Positions 8,314 to 16,263 of a stretch of 64,000 nt of DNA are shown piece by piece; position 1 is the stretch's first letter, and the number at the start of each line of letters is the position of its first letter. Under the pieces are notes generated by a model that searched no databases, was not told the DNA's origin, and saw only the letters and a list, made by a program, of their open reading frames with translations. The translations under genes and the position numbers were made by a program. The stretch covers positions 7,750,001-7,814,000 of the forward strand of contig NZ_RDTE01000003.1 in the NCBI RefSeq assembly GCF_004125265.1. The letters run 5' to 3'. Source of the DNA: Streptomyces lydicus (GTDB taxonomy: Bacteria; Actinomycetota; Actinomycetes; Streptomycetales; Streptomycetaceae).

Positions 8314-8957
8314 AGCAGCTCCTTCCGCCATGCGGCACCGGCCCGGTGGTAGGCCAGCCGGGTGTGCTTGCGCTCCTTGTCGCCCTGCCAGAACTCCACC
8401 GACTCCGCCCGCACCGTGTGCAGCGTCCATCCGGGCGCGACCAGACCGGGCTCGCGGGCGAGGCGGTCCGCCGACTCCGCCACCGCCGCGTCCCGTTCGG
8501 CCAGGTCGCCCAGGGGACGGCTCTGCCGCCCGACCAGCGCCTCGGCACGGGCGCCGGGACTGCGGGCGAGGAAGTCAGCGGCGGCGCGCTCCGCGCTCTC
8601 CTGCACCACCGGTCCGCGGACGCGTACTTGGCGGGCCAGGGGCTGCCAATAAAAGGTCAGCGCGGCATACGGGCGGGCTACCAGCTCGCGCCCCTTGGCG
8701 CTGTCACGGTGTGCGGCGAACCGCCAGCCGTCCGCGTCGATGTCCTTGAGGATCAGGGTGCGGGCCGAGGGATTGCCGTCGGCGCCGACGGTCGAGACCG
8801 TCATCGCATGGGGCTCGGGAACCTGGGCCCGTATGGCGCCGAGCAGCCAGGCGGTGAACAGTTCCACCGGGTCGTCGGGGGTCTCCAGCGGGTCGAATGC
8901 GGGCAGCTCGCCGGCGAACACCGGGAGATCGCGCAGTAATTGACGTACGTCAGCCAT
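8304..8957 (-). CDS. pdxH: Pyridoxamine 5'-phosphate oxidase
   Basis: This 217-residue protein matches the FMN-dependent oxidase that makes pyridoxal 5'-phosphate from pyridoxine or pyridoxamine phosphate. Recognisable parts are NPSARTLILKDIDADGWRFAAHRDSAKGREL (phosphate and FMN binding), LTFYWQPLARQVRVRG, SRPLGD, and the C-terminal VEFWQGDKERKHTR. The start ATG follows AGGGG. A perfect 12-bp palindrome lies in codons 2-6. The gene is divergent from a CGNR zinc-finger regulator and overlaps the next gene downstream. Confidence 0.9.
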   Translation of the reverse strand: MADVRQLLRDLPVFAGELPAFDPLETPDDPVELFTAWLLGAIRAQVPEPHAMTVSTVGADGNPSARTLILKDIDADGWRFAAHRDSAKGRELVARPYAALTFYWQPLARQVRVRGPVVQESAERAAADFLARSPGARAEALVGRQSRPLGDLAERDAAVAESADRLAREPGLVAPGWTLHTVRAESVEFWQGDKERKHTRLAYHRAGAAWRKELLWP

Positions 8958-8974
8958 ATCGCCCCTGAGGTAGT

Positions 8975-8995
8975 TAACGGTTGGCCGCGACGTTA
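8975..8995. promoter_or_regulatory. Weak inverted repeat between pdxH and the CGNR regulator
   Basis: TAACG at 8975-8979 and CGTTA at 8991-8995 face each other in the 49-base divergent space. The arrangement could be an operator for the CGNR protein, but the arms are only five bases. Confidence 0.25.
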
Positions 8996-9006
8996 CCATT
9001 AGCCCC

Positions 9007-9615
9007 ATGACCGCCACACGGCTCGCACTCGAACTCGCCGTCACCCTCCGCCACGACGGGCACGGCGGTGTCACCGATGACCTGGCCGGTCCGGAAGGGC
9101 TCGCGGTCTGGGTGCACGAGCGCGCCGCGCTGCTGGACTGCGCGGCCGGTCCGGCCACCCCCGACGAGGCGCTGCACACCGCCGTCCGGGAGCTGCGGGC
9201 CGCGGTCCGGTCGCTGTTCGCCCGCGCCGTCCGGCCGGGACCGCCCAGCTCCGCCGACGCCCACCGGCTGCTCCCGGAGGAGGAGGCGCTGCGCCGGCTC
9301 AACGCCGCCGCGGCCCTGGTCCCCACGGCCCCACGGCTCAGCTGGGAGCCCGGCGCTCCGCCTGCCGTCCGGCACCACCCGGCCGGATCCCCGCCGCCCG
9401 GCGACCGGATCGTCGCCGCACTGGCCCGCGCCGCCCTCGCCTTCCTGGCCGGCCCCGACCGGCTGCTGCTGCGGGCCTGCCCCGCCCCGCGCTGTGTGCG
9501 CTACTTCGTCAAGGACCACGCCCGCCAGGAGTGGTGCACCCCCTCCTGCGGCAACCGCGCCCGGGTCGCCCGCCACCACTCGCGGCGCAGGGAAGGACAG
9601 GACGGGGCCCCGTAG
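9007..9615 (+). CDS. CGNR zinc-finger (ABATE-type) transcriptional regulator
   Basis: This 202-residue protein has an N-terminal helical ABATE-like domain and a C-terminal CGNR zinc finger. Cysteines are at C-x4-C (CPAPRCVRYF) and C-x3-C with the signature SCGNR (WCTPSCGNRARVARHH). The zinc finger is followed by a basic, His/Arg-rich tail for DNA contact. Members of this family are putative DNA-binding regulators. The ATG at 9007 lies close to AT-rich bases of the divergent spacer with no strong ribosome site, so a leaderless or short-leader transcript is possible. It may regulate itself and pdxH across the shared promoter region. Confidence 0.82.
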   Translation: MTATRLALELAVTLRHDGHGGVTDDLAGPEGLAVWVHERAALLDCAAGPATPDEALHTAVRELRAAVRSLFARAVRPGPPSSADAHRLLPEEEALRRLNAAAALVPTAPRLSWEPGAPPAVRHHPAGSPPPGDRIVAALARAALAFLAGPDRLLLRACPAPRCVRYFVKDHARQEWCTPSCGNRARVARHHSRRREGQDGAP

Positions 9616-9624
9616 GCTGGCGGC

Positions 9625-10020
9625 ATGACGGGTGAACGTGATCTCCGGGCCCTGCTGAGCGGAATGCGTCCCGAGCGGAACGAGGGCCGCTTCGTCTTTG
9701 TGAGCGTGCCGGGCGCGGTCCCCGGCGGGCTGACGCCGGTGGTCACCGTCACCGAACCCGAGGGCCGCACCCTCGTCGTCCACCAGGAGGAAGCCGACCG
9801 TGCGGGCCTGTCGTACGACTATGTCGCCGGCTGGATCACCCTGCGGGTGCACTCCGCGCTGGACGCCGTGGGACTGACCGCCGCCGTGGCCACCGCACTC
9901 GCCCAGGCAGGCCTCAGCTGCAATGTCGTCGCCGGCTTCCACCACGATCACCTCTTCGTGCCGCACGCCGCGACCGACGAGGCGCTGCGCCGGCTGCGCG
10001 CACTGGCCGACCAGGCATAA
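9625..10020 (+). CDS. ACT-domain protein (ACT_3/ACT_7 type)
   Basis: This 131-residue, single-domain protein reads MTGERDLRALLSGMRPERNEGRFVFV and continues through WITLRVHSALDAVGLTAAVATALAQAGLSCNVVAGFHHDHLFVP. The second half matches the stand-alone ACT domains that bind amino acids or other small ligands. It starts ten bases after the CGNR gene and is probably cotranscribed with it. No catalytic residues are evident. A ligand-sensing role is inferred from the family. Confidence 0.75.
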   Translation: MTGERDLRALLSGMRPERNEGRFVFVSVPGAVPGGLTPVVTVTEPEGRTLVVHQEEADRAGLSYDYVAGWITLRVHSALDAVGLTAAVATALAQAGLSCNVVAGFHHDHLFVPHAATDEALRRLRALADQA

Positions 10021-10117
10021 CGGCCGTCGGCAAGGGGAAGCGGCGGCTCCGTACGCGGGGCGCCGCGCACGCCGACGTCCGCGCCGCGTGCCCGGCCGGG
10101 CCACGTACGATGGCGGC

Positions 10118-10618
10118 ATGTCCTTCCTCCGCCGCCGCAGCGCAGCCACGCCCGCCGGGCCTGACTTCGACGTCCTCGCCATGGACCCCGGGGACTGGCC
10201 GGGCAATCTCGGAGCCGGGCTGCTGCCCGCGCCCGACGGGAGCTGCCAGGGTGTCTTCCTCCGCTACGACCTGTTCGGCGGCCGCGGCCCCGCGATGATC
10301 ATCGGCAATCTGCCGGAGGGGTCCCCGGCCCGCGAGCTCGAGGACGATCAGGTGCCCTTCGAGGTGGCCCAGCTGCTCGCCGCGCTCGGCAACGACGAGC
10401 CGGTGACGGTCGTCGAGAGCGAGGACACCCCCGTGATGCACGAGGACAACCTGCTGATCGTCAAGCGCATCAAGTGCTCCGAGAGCCGGATCTCCTGCGC
10501 CCAGTTCGACCGCAGCGACGGTGTGCTGGTCACCATCGCCAGCTGGGACCGGCCGATCACCGACGATCTCTACGCGCTGCTCAAGCCGCTGCCGGCGGAG
10601 CTCTTCCAGCAGGGCTGA
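10118..10618 (+). CDS. Conserved hypothetical protein
   Basis: This 166-residue acidic soluble protein starts MSFLRRRSAATPAGPDFDVLAMDPGDWPGNLGAG at ATG 10118. No catalytic or binding motif was recognised. The mid-part PVTVVESEDTPVMHEDNLLIVKRIKC and the C-terminal ITDDLYALLKPLPAELF suggest a compact alpha/beta domain. There is no signal peptide or membrane segment. The coding pattern, with high third-position GC throughout, supports a real gene. It stands alone, with a convergent amidase gene downstream. Confidence 0.65.
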   Translation: MSFLRRRSAATPAGPDFDVLAMDPGDWPGNLGAGLLPAPDGSCQGVFLRYDLFGGRGPAMIIGNLPEGSPARELEDDQVPFEVAQLLAALGNDEPVTVVESEDTPVMHEDNLLIVKRIKCSESRISCAQFDRSDGVLVTIASWDRPITDDLYALLKPLPAELFQQG

Positions 10619-10721
10619 GCCCCGGCAGGGCAGGCACCGGAGCGGACACCGTCGCGCCCGGTGGACGGCAGACCCGTCCACCGGCCGCGTACGCACTCAC
10701 CCGATCGGTGTGCGCGGGGGC

Positions 10722-12728
10722 TCAGGAATCCGAGCGCCGCACATCGACATCGGCCGCCCGCACATAGCCGACCCGGTGCCCGAGCTGGATCTCGTAGTAG
10801 ACGTCCTCGCCGCGCACGATCGCATGCTGCGAGAGGTCGAAGGTCGGCGCGTAGAAGTAGTCGCCCGTCATCCGGTCGCCGACGGCGTACTTCTGGCCGG
10901 CGGCGAGCTTGTACGGCAGGGGAGAGACCGCCTGGTAGGGCACCCCGGCCGGGTAGGCTCCCTTCTCCGGGTACGCGCGGCCGTAGACCGGAATCTCCTC
11001 CCGGTCCGCCTTCGGTGTGGCGATCATGCCCCGGGCGTTCACCGCGGTCGGCGCGTGGTGCGGATTGCGGAACCACGCCTTCTGCCCGAGGTACCAGATC
11101 GCCGTCCAGTCGCCGGACCGCCCCGCCACCGCGAACCGCTGGCCCGTGGAGGCGCGGGCAGCGGTGTCGTTCACGCCCGTGGTCGCGTCACTGCCGTCAG
11201 GGTGCAGACCGACGTCCTTGACCAGCGGTGCGTCGGCGTCCGGCGCGGTGTGCAGCCGGACCGCGGCGGAACCGTGCGGCTCGCAGGGGTCGCCGGCCTT
11301 CTCGCAGCCCGTGTAGACCGGCTTGTTGCGGGCGTAGTCCGGGCGGATGGTGACCAGCCCGCCGTGCGAGCCCGGGGCGGCCTTGAACGGCTTGCCCAGC
11401 AGGGAGAAGTAGTGCGCCCAGTCCCAGTACGGGCCGGGGTCGGTGTGCATCCCGGGGATGGTGGCCGTGGTCGTGCCGGGCACATTGTCGTGGCCCAGGA
11501 TGTGCTGCCGGTCCAGCGGCACGTCGTACTTGCGGCTCAGATACTTCACCAGCCGGGCCGACGTGCGGTACATCGCCTCCGTGTACCAGGCGTCGGGCGC
11601 GGCGAGGAAGCCCTCGTGCTCGATGCCCACGGAGTGCGAGTTGATGTACCAGTTGCCCGCATGCCAGGCGACGTCCTTGGTCGGCACATGCTGGGCGATC
11701 AGGCCGTCCGAGGAACGGATGGTGTAGTTCCAGGACACATAGGCCGGGTCCTTGATCAGCTTGAGGGTGGTCTCCCAGGACCCCTCGGTGTCGTGGATGA
11801 CGATGGTGCTGATCCGCAGGTCCTCGGGCCGGTCCGCCTTGTCATGATTGCCGTAGTCCCCGTCCCCGAACTCCTCGTACGGCGCCGGGACGGACTCGCA
11901 GGCGACGCTGTGCGGGCACTCCAGCTTGCGGCCGGCCCGTGTCGGCGAGGCCTGCGGCGCCGGTGCGCCGAGACGTTTCTGCTGCGCGGCGTCGGGGATC
12001 AGCCCCGGCGTGGCGGCCAGTGTGACCCGCTGCCCCGCGTCGGTCGTCCGCGTCTGGCCGTGGCGCATGACTTCGTAGACCTCGTCCGCGAAGGCCCGGC
12101 CGCCGCTCGTACTGTCCTGACCGCCGTAGCGCGCCACCGCCTCGTACCACTGCGCCGGGTTGCCGCCCGTCCGGTGTCCCAGCTTGCGCTGTTCCGCGGC
12201 GAGCAGCGCCGCACCGCCGAGCACATTCGCCGCGGGGTCGGTGCGCAGCCGCTCGGCCGACAGCCCGGCCAGCGTGGCGGCCGTCGTCAACGTCCGCAAC
12301 CGGGCGGGGAGTTCGGCGGGCAGTGCGGCCCGCTTGGCCGCACCGGCCGGCACCCGCTTACGGGGCCGTGCGCCGTCGCCGCGGGCGTCCTCGGTCCCCC
12401 CGCTGAACTCCGGCGTGCGCGTCAGCGCGGTGCGGGCATCGGTCAGATGCATCGGACCGTAGCCCCCGGAGACGCTGGGCGCGCCACCATGGGTGTCCCA
12501 GCGCGACTCCAGGTACGAGACGCCGAGCAGCACACTGCGCGGCACCTGGAAGCGGGCGGCGGCGTCGGTGAAGGCCCGCTGCAGTGTGTCCGACCGGGGC
12601 TGGCCGGCGTGCGCGGACGGCGCTCCCGAGAGCGGCAGCAGCAGCACCGCCGCCGCAACGGCGGTGGCGGACCTGCGCAGGGCGGGGCGGTGGAGTCTCT
12701 TCTCGTCTTCCGGGGCGGATCCTCGCAA
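10722..12728 (-). CDS. Exported N-acetylmuramoyl-L-alanine amidase (Amidase_2) with lysozyme-like and SH3-like regions
   Basis: The 668-residue protein starts at TTG 12728, five bases after GGAGG; a GTG at 12791 would add 21 residues upstream of the signal. An n-region with RRSATAV, a hydrophobic core and an SAHAG cleavage site form a signal peptide (about residues 15-42). Next comes a helical lytic-transglycosylase-like part (VPRSVLLGVSYLESRWD; GGYGPMHL). The amidase domain (about residues 280-440) has zinc-ligand candidates in IVIHDTEGSW and MHTDPGPYWDW, plus HSVGIEHEG. The C-terminal third has SH3-like repeats (TGQRFAVAGRSGDWTAIWYLG). It should cleave peptidoglycan outside the cell, in remodelling or lysis. 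It is monocistronic. Confidence 0.85.
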   Translation of the reverse strand: MRGSAPEDEKRLHRPALRRSATAVAAAVLLLPLSGAPSAHAGQPRSDTLQRAFTDAAARFQVPRSVLLGVSYLESRWDTHGGAPSVSGGYGPMHLTDARTALTRTPEFSGGTEDARGDGARPRKRVPAGAAKRAALPAELPARLRTLTTAATLAGLSAERLRTDPAANVLGGAALLAAEQRKLGHRTGGNPAQWYEAVARYGGQDSTSGGRAFADEVYEVMRHGQTRTTDAGQRVTLAATPGLIPDAAQQKRLGAPAPQASPTRAGRKLECPHSVACESVPAPYEEFGDGDYGNHDKADRPEDLRISTIVIHDTEGSWETTLKLIKDPAYVSWNYTIRSSDGLIAQHVPTKDVAWHAGNWYINSHSVGIEHEGFLAAPDAWYTEAMYRTSARLVKYLSRKYDVPLDRQHILGHDNVPGTTTATIPGMHTDPGPYWDWAHYFSLLGKPFKAAPGSHGGLVTIRPDYARNKPVYTGCEKAGDPCEPHGSAAVRLHTAPDADAPLVKDVGLHPDGSDATTGVNDTAARASTGQRFAVAGRSGDWTAIWYLGQKAWFRNPHHAPTAVNARGMIATPKADREEIPVYGRAYPEKGAYPAGVPYQAVSPLPYKLAAGQKYAVGDRMTGDYFYAPTFDLSQHAIVRGEDVYYEIQLGHRVGYVRAADVDVRRSDS

Positions 12729-13052
12729 AGCAACCTCCTCGAGCCGGCCCGAGCCGGGGCGGTGTGACGGTGGGTGCGCAAACGGCCGCACGGGCGGGAC
12801 CCGAGAGTAGAGCCCCCGTCGGCTTAGAGCTATACGTTTGCCGAGGGTCCGTCAATCACCGCGCCCTCTCGGGATTTGGCATGTCAGGGCATCTCCACAG
12901 GAGCCTTCCCGGGCGGGTGTCCGGCCTGCGGGGCGTCAGTGGAATGGACCAATGGCCGGACGGACTCGACCTGACGCGGACGGGGCGCAGACGGACGGTC
13001 CGGGGAGGGAAGACCGAGGGCCCGGGGAGGGGAGGGCAGTTGGCGCACATGG
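12729..13052. other. Intergenic region before the amidase gene
   Basis: This 324-base gap carries the ribosome site and presumably the promoter of the amidase. An A/T-rich patch (TAGAGCTATACGTTTG) lies near 12826-12841. No small ORF with convincing coding pattern was found; the overlapping open frames have no ribosome site. Confidence 0.5.
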
Positions 13053-13089
13053 GTGAGCGGCGCACCCCGTACCCGGGTGCGCCGCTCAC
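13053..13089 (-). terminator. Strong intrinsic-type terminator, perfect 15-bp stem
   Basis: GTGAGCGGCGCACCC at 13053-13067 pairs perfectly with GGGTGCGCCGCTCAC at 13075-13089 around a 7-base loop. It lies 45 bases downstream of the stop of the minus-strand phosphotransferase gene. It lacks a clear U-tract, as is common for Streptomyces terminators. Confidence 0.75.
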
Positions 13090-13133
13090 GATCTCCCTTG
13101 CGGTGCCGGGTGACGTCCGGCACCTGTCGGTGG

Positions 13134-14267
13134 TCAGCGGGTGCCGACCGCCGCCCGCACCGCACGACGCGCCATCTGGCAGTCGTCGTGCAGCCGGCGC
13201 AGGAGCAGCCGCTGCTCCTCGCCCGCCGCGGGCACGCCGGGTAGTCCCGGACCCGGTGTCCCCGTCGGCGCGGGTTCGCGCATGGTCCGTTGGACCGCGG
13301 TTTCATAACGTCGGATCTCGCGGGTGAGCACCAGCATCAGATTCACCAGGAAGGCGTCCCGCGAGGCCGGGCCCGCGTTCTGGGCGAGCTGGCTGATGTG
13401 CCGGCGGGCGACCGGCGCGTCGCCGAGCACCGACCACAGGGTCGCCAGGTCGTAGCCCGGCAGATACCAGCCCGCGCTGTCCCAGTCCAGCAGCACCGGG
13501 CCCGCGGGGGAGAGCAGCACATTGTTCAGCAGTGCGTCGCCGTGGCAGAACTGGCCCTGGGTGTGCGACAGGCCGTGCAGCAGCTTCTGCAGATCGCCCA
13601 GGTCGCGGTCGGTGAGCAGCCCCAGGTCGTGGTAGCGGCCGATCCGGCCCGCGTAGTCCAGCGGGGTGTCGAACAGCCCGGCCGGCGGACGCCAGAGGTT
13701 GATCCGGCAGATCGCGCCCAGCGCGGCCCGTACGTCGGCCCGGGGCGGAGCCTCGGACGGGTGGCGGGTCAGCGCCGCGACGCGGCCGGGCATCCGCTCC
13801 ACGATCAGTGTGCAGTTGTCGGGATCGGCCGCCACCAGACGCGGCACCCGTACCGGCGGACGATGCCGGACGAATGCGCGGTATGCGCTTATTTCCTGCC
13901 GGAACCTGTCCACCCACGCGGGGGAGTGGTCAAGTAAACACTTGGCGACCGCGGTCATACGGCCCGTCGTGCCGACGAGGAGGACGGACCGGCCGCTGCG
14001 GCGCAGCACCTGCACCGGGTTGAACTCCGGGCAGATGCGGTGCACCGAGGCGACGGCGGTGCGCAACTCGGCGCCCTGCGGGCCGGACAGGTCGATTCTC
14101 CCGCTGAGCGGCTGGGAGCTCGTCCCCTGCATCCGCCGGGTACGGCCGCCGGGGAGCCCGGTGACCGCTCCCGCGGAAGGCGCGGGGTCGAGATACGGCC
14201 CGCTTCCGGTGGGATGCGGGCGGTACGGCCGGGCGGGGGCGGTCACGGCGGACGATGCTGCATACAT
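13134..14267 (-). CDS. Phosphotransferase of the APH/choline-kinase fold
   Basis: This 377-residue protein has the aminoglycoside-phosphotransferase fold. A lysine in MTAVAKCLLDH (about residue 109) suits ATP binding. The Brenner-type catalytic motif is CHGDALLNNVLL (about 241-252), and the metal-binding motif is VLLDWDSAGW (about 258-267). It probably phosphorylates a small hydroxylated molecule. The substrate cannot be inferred, and resistance is only one possibility. The first 50 residues are Pro/Ala-rich and low in complexity. The start at ATG 14267 has only a distant GAAGGGA, and an internal start such as MQGTSS (residue 46) is possible. A strong hairpin follows the gene. Confidence 0.75.
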   Translation of the reverse strand: MYAASSAVTAPARPYRPHPTGSGPYLDPAPSAGAVTGLPGGRTRRMQGTSSQPLSGRIDLSGPQGAELRTAVASVHRICPEFNPVQVLRRSGRSVLLVGTTGRMTAVAKCLLDHSPAWVDRFRQEISAYRAFVRHRPPVRVPRLVAADPDNCTLIVERMPGRVAALTRHPSEAPPRADVRAALGAICRINLWRPPAGLFDTPLDYAGRIGRYHDLGLLTDRDLGDLQKLLHGLSHTQGQFCHGDALLNNVLLSPAGPVLLDWDSAGWYLPGYDLATLWSVLGDAPVARRHISQLAQNAGPASRDAFLVNLMLVLTREIRRYETAVQRTMREPAPTGTPGPGLPGVPAAGEEQRLLLRRLHDDCQMARRAVRAAVGTR

Positions 14268-14551
14268 GGGTGAGACAGATCCCTTCGTGCGCCGGCGAGT
14301 TGCGTGCGCTCCCCGGCCCGGTGGTGGGAACCCGTGAACGGGCCCCGTGCAGGAGGCCGATCCAGGGTCCCCGTGAAGGGCGCGCACCCTGGGGAATGCG
14401 CTCCCGCCACCAGGCCGGGGGCGGCATATCTACAGAACACGTGCCTACGGGTGGCAGACCATCTGGCGCACCCTGGCGAACCCTGGCGAATGCCCACAGC
14501 CCATGTCAGCGGCGTTACTGTCAACTCAGTCGAGGAACCTGGGGGCTTGAC

Positions 14552-16081
14552 GTGGACAGGCAGCCGAACACCCGTCTCGCGGACCTTTTCGGCCTGGCCG
14601 GCTGGTCCAAAGGCGAGCTGGCGAGAATGGTCAACCGGCAGGCGGCGGCCATGGGGCATCCGCAGCTGGCGACCGACACCTCGCGAGTGCGGCGCTGGAT
14701 CGACATGGGGGAGACCCCACGTGATCCGGTACCCAAGGTCCTGGCTTCCCTGTTCACCGAGCGCCTCGGCCGTGTCGTAACCATCGAGGACCTCGGGTTC
14801 GCGAGAACCGGTCGCTCGGGGAAACGGCAGGCCCTGGACGGTCTGCCGTGGGCTCCCGAACGGACCGCCGCGGTCCTCACGGAATTCACGGGAATGGACC
14901 TCATGCTCAACCGACGCGGCTTGGTGGGTGCGGGCGCCGCACTCGCCGCGGGCTCCGCACTCACCGGCGCCATGTACGACTGGCTGCACACCGACCCGGC
15001 CCCGGCCGGCGCCCCACGCCACGACGCCATGTTCGCCTCCGATTCCTTCGACGAACTCGACCAGATCGGCCTCGACCGCTATGAGGCGGCCCCTGTGGGG
15101 TCGCAGGAGATCGACGCGCTGGAGCGCTCGGTCGAGGTGTTCCGCGCCTGGGACGCGGCCCGCGGGGGCGGGCTGCAGCGCAAGGCCGTGGTGGGCCAGC
15201 TCAACGAGGTGGGCGGCATGCTCGCCTACCGCCACCCCGATCATCTGCAGCGCAGGCTGTGGGGGGTGGCCGCCAACCTGGCGGTGCTGGCCGGCTGGAT
15301 GTCCCATGACGTGGGCCTGGAGCCCACCGCCCAGAAGTACTTCATCATCGCCGCCCATGCGGCGCGCGAGGGCGGCGACCGCCCGCGCGCCGGCGAGGCG
15401 CTTTCCCGTGCCGCGCGGCAGATGGTGCATCTGGGCCGTCCGGACGATGCGCTGGACCTGATGAAGCTGGCCAAGTCCGGCTCCGGTGCGGAAACCCTGC
15501 CGCGCACCCGCGCGATGCTGCACACCATCGAGGCCTGGGCGCAGGCGTCCAAGGGCCACGGCCAGGCGATGCGCCGCACCCTGGGCGAGGCGGAGGACCT
15601 CTTCGTCTCGGACAAGGGCGATGTGCCGCCGCCGAGCTGGATGCAGATGTTCGACGAGGCGGATTTGCACGGCATGCAGGCGCTGGCATTCCGTACCCTC
15701 GCCGATCACGATCCGTCGGCCGCCAGGATCGCCCAGCACCACGCCCAGCGGGCGCTGAGGCTGCGGGAGAACGGCCGCCAGCGGTCGCAGATCTTCGACT
15801 ACATCTCGATGGCCTCGGCCTGCTTCATCGGAAACGACCCCGAACAGGCCGACCGCTACGCCCGGTTGGCGCTGGTGTCCATCGGCGAGAACTCCTCACA
15901 CCGCACCTGGGACCGGCTCCGCGAAATGTTCCGGCTCACGGGGCAGTATGCGAACTACGCCAAGATCCAGGACCTGCGCGAGGAGATCCAGCATGTCCTG
16001 CCGAAGGAGAAGCCGAAGACCAAGGCGTCGGGCCTCGGACCCGGCATCGGATCGGGAGTCGCGAAGAACTTCTCGGCCTGA
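14552..16081 (+). CDS. nsdB: NsdB-like DNA-binding/TPR regulator
   Basis: The 509-residue protein starts at GTG 14552 after GGGGG. Residues 1-85 (WSKGELARMVNRQAAAMG, TDTSRVRRWIDMGETPRDPVP) form the helix-turn-helix-like N-terminus shared by NsdA/NsdB proteins. These repress antibiotic production and sporulation in Streptomyces. A hydrophobic stretch with a twin-arginine (RRGLVGAGAALAAGSALTG, about residues 124-142) follows. The C-terminal 350 residues are helical tetratricopeptide-like repeats. The choice of NsdB over NsdA rests on remembered N-terminal similarity and is moderately sure. It is monocistronic. The 284-base upstream space contains a short direct repeat (CCCTGGCGAA). Confidence 0.72.
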   Translation: MDRQPNTRLADLFGLAGWSKGELARMVNRQAAAMGHPQLATDTSRVRRWIDMGETPRDPVPKVLASLFTERLGRVVTIEDLGFARTGRSGKRQALDGLPWAPERTAAVLTEFTGMDLMLNRRGLVGAGAALAAGSALTGAMYDWLHTDPAPAGAPRHDAMFASDSFDELDQIGLDRYEAAPVGSQEIDALERSVEVFRAWDAARGGGLQRKAVVGQLNEVGGMLAYRHPDHLQRRLWGVAANLAVLAGWMSHDVGLEPTAQKYFIIAAHAAREGGDRPRAGEALSRAARQMVHLGRPDDALDLMKLAKSGSGAETLPRTRAMLHTIEAWAQASKGHGQAMRRTLGEAEDLFVSDKGDVPPPSWMQMFDEADLHGMQALAFRTLADHDPSAARIAQHHAQRALRLRENGRQRSQIFDYISMASACFIGNDPEQADRYARLALVSIGENSSHRTWDRLREMFRLTGQYANYAKIQDLREEIQHVLPKEKPKTKASGLGPGIGSGVAKNFSA

Positions 16082-16263
16082 TGCGGGTGGATGCACGGAG
16101 CGTGACGGTGCGTCATCCGTAAGGGTGACGTCCTTCTCAGCTCCGCTGCCTCCCCCGTGGGCCGGCGGATTGCCCGTCGACACGGCCGAGATGTTCGCCG
16201 ACGTGTTCGGGGCGACCGGCTCCGGATGCGCCGGCCCGCCGCCCGTACCCGCCGCGGTGCGTA

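Noticed and set aside
13134..14267. Aminoglycoside resistance gene
   Set aside because: The fold and HGD motif fit APH-like kinases in general, but nothing in the sequence indicates an antibiotic substrate.
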